A stretch of 6,108 nucleotides of DNA from JAHJSA01 sp038204345. Lineage in GTDB: Bacteria > Actinomycetota > Thermoleophilia > RBG-16-64-13. Both the position numbers and the translations under genes were made by a program. Positions 5,987 through 6,108 of the stretch are shown here, piece by piece (within the stretch, counting starts at the first letter, position 1; each line of letters starts with the position of its first letter). The stretch is taken from positions 1-6,108 of the forward strand of contig JBBRDB010000162.1 of NCBI GenBank assembly GCA_038204345.1, given 5' to 3'. The notes beneath the pieces are model-generated. The model worked only from the letters and a program-made list of their open reading frames with translations, had not been told where the DNA came from and did not search any database.

Positions 5987-6090
5987 GCAGACGACTGCGC
6001 ACCATCGCGGGGCCTTTGCAGGCCGACATCCCGATTGCAGCGTCTCGGGTGGCCGGATCCCAACGTGCACCGAGCCAACTTGGCTGGCTC
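5987..6090 (+). ncRNA. Structured right flank of the IS110 element, candidate guide (bridge/seek) RNA
   Basis: Four hairpins are packed into about 100 nt after the transposase gene: GCAG/CTGC with an ACGA loop (5987-5998), GGCCT/AGGCC with a TTGC loop (6011-6024), a two-part stem in which GGCCG (6021-6025) pairs with TGGCC (6050-6054) and CCCGA (6030-6034) with TCGGG (6045-6049), leaving ACAT as a one-sided bulge, and GAGCCA/TGGCTC (6072-6090). The second and third share bases and are alternatives. In IS1111-type IS110 elements the guide RNA is encoded downstream of the transposase. Whether this one is transcribed, and where it ends, is unknown. No protein-coding frame in this stretch is convincing. 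Confidence 0.3.
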
Positions 6091-6108
6091 ACAAGAGTGC
6101 GAATGGAC

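Larger units (their letters stand above)
4641..6108 (+). mobile_element. IS110-family insertion sequence (ends not resolved)
   Basis: The element is a complete DEDD transposase gene with non-coding DNA on both sides: 174 bp on the left and at least 217 bp on the right. IS110 elements lack conventional terminal inverted repeats and target duplications, and none are visible, so the limits given are the maximal non-coding span and not true ends. The right end may lie beyond the window. The transposase frame is intact, so the element may be recent and mobile. It sits directly behind the GGDEF-EAL gene without breaking its conserved domains. Confidence 0.5.

Noticed and set aside
5632..6078. Minus-strand open frame at the end of the transposase gene and in the right flank
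   Set aside because: It overlaps the transposase C-terminal domain, the product has no domain or TM pattern, and no ribosome binding site is seen.
4641..6108. Terminal inverted repeats or target-site duplication around the transposase
   Set aside because: No matching pair beyond short chance words was found when the left flank was compared with the reverse complement of the right. Their absence is expected for IS110 elements.
1..6108. CRISPR array, tRNA or rRNA gene
   Set aside because: No regularly spaced repeats and no recognisable tRNA T-loop or acceptor pattern or rRNA segment were seen on either strand by inspection.

Overview
The window is GC-rich DNA (about 60% G+C or a little more by eye) with strong GGAGG-type ribosome binding sites and no intrinsic U-tract terminators. 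This suits a high-GC bacterium. An actinobacterial or similar environmental lineage with an anaerobic or microaerophilic side is a reasonable guess, because the hemerythrin plus cysteine-rich partner pair is of a kind seen in anaerobes. The sequence alone does not fix the taxon.

Layout. Positions 81-1360 (minus strand) hold a tightly coupled two-gene operon. First comes a hemerythrin-type di-iron protein with an N-terminal DUF1858-like cysteine domain, then, overlapping by ATGA, a small five-cysteine protein related to the C-terminal part of 4Fe-4S ferredoxin-like proteins. A hairpin follows at 37-54. Positions 1361-1694 form a divergent intergenic region. It carries a candidate minus-strand promoter, a 16-bp TGTGT-N6-ACACA dyad placed where it could control the hemerythrin operon, and a candidate plus-strand promoter. 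Positions 1695-2333 encode a beta-class carbonic anhydrase with all zinc ligands. Positions 2334-2567 hold hairpins and an AT-rich dyad. The minus strand there reads as a fragment resembling a small membrane protein, which may be a gene remnant. Positions 2568-4640 encode a two-TM c-di-GMP enzyme with GGDEF (AGDEF variant) and EAL domains and an extracytoplasmic helical sensor. Positions 4641 to the right edge hold an IS110-family insertion sequence: a complete 358-aa DEDD transposase flanked by non-coding DNA, with many small hairpins on the downstream side.

How it fits together. The hemerythrin operon is plausibly an O2/NO/redox-responsive unit, and the membrane GGDEF-EAL protein a separate signal input that sets c-di-GMP levels. 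The carbonic anhydrase is a housekeeping CO2/bicarbonate enzyme. Nothing in the sequence links these three beyond proximity. The least described part is probably the IS110 flanking DNA, since this family encodes a guide ('bridge' or 'seek') RNA in its non-coding ends. The downstream flank is the better structural candidate here, but element ends and guide loops cannot be fixed without homologous copies.
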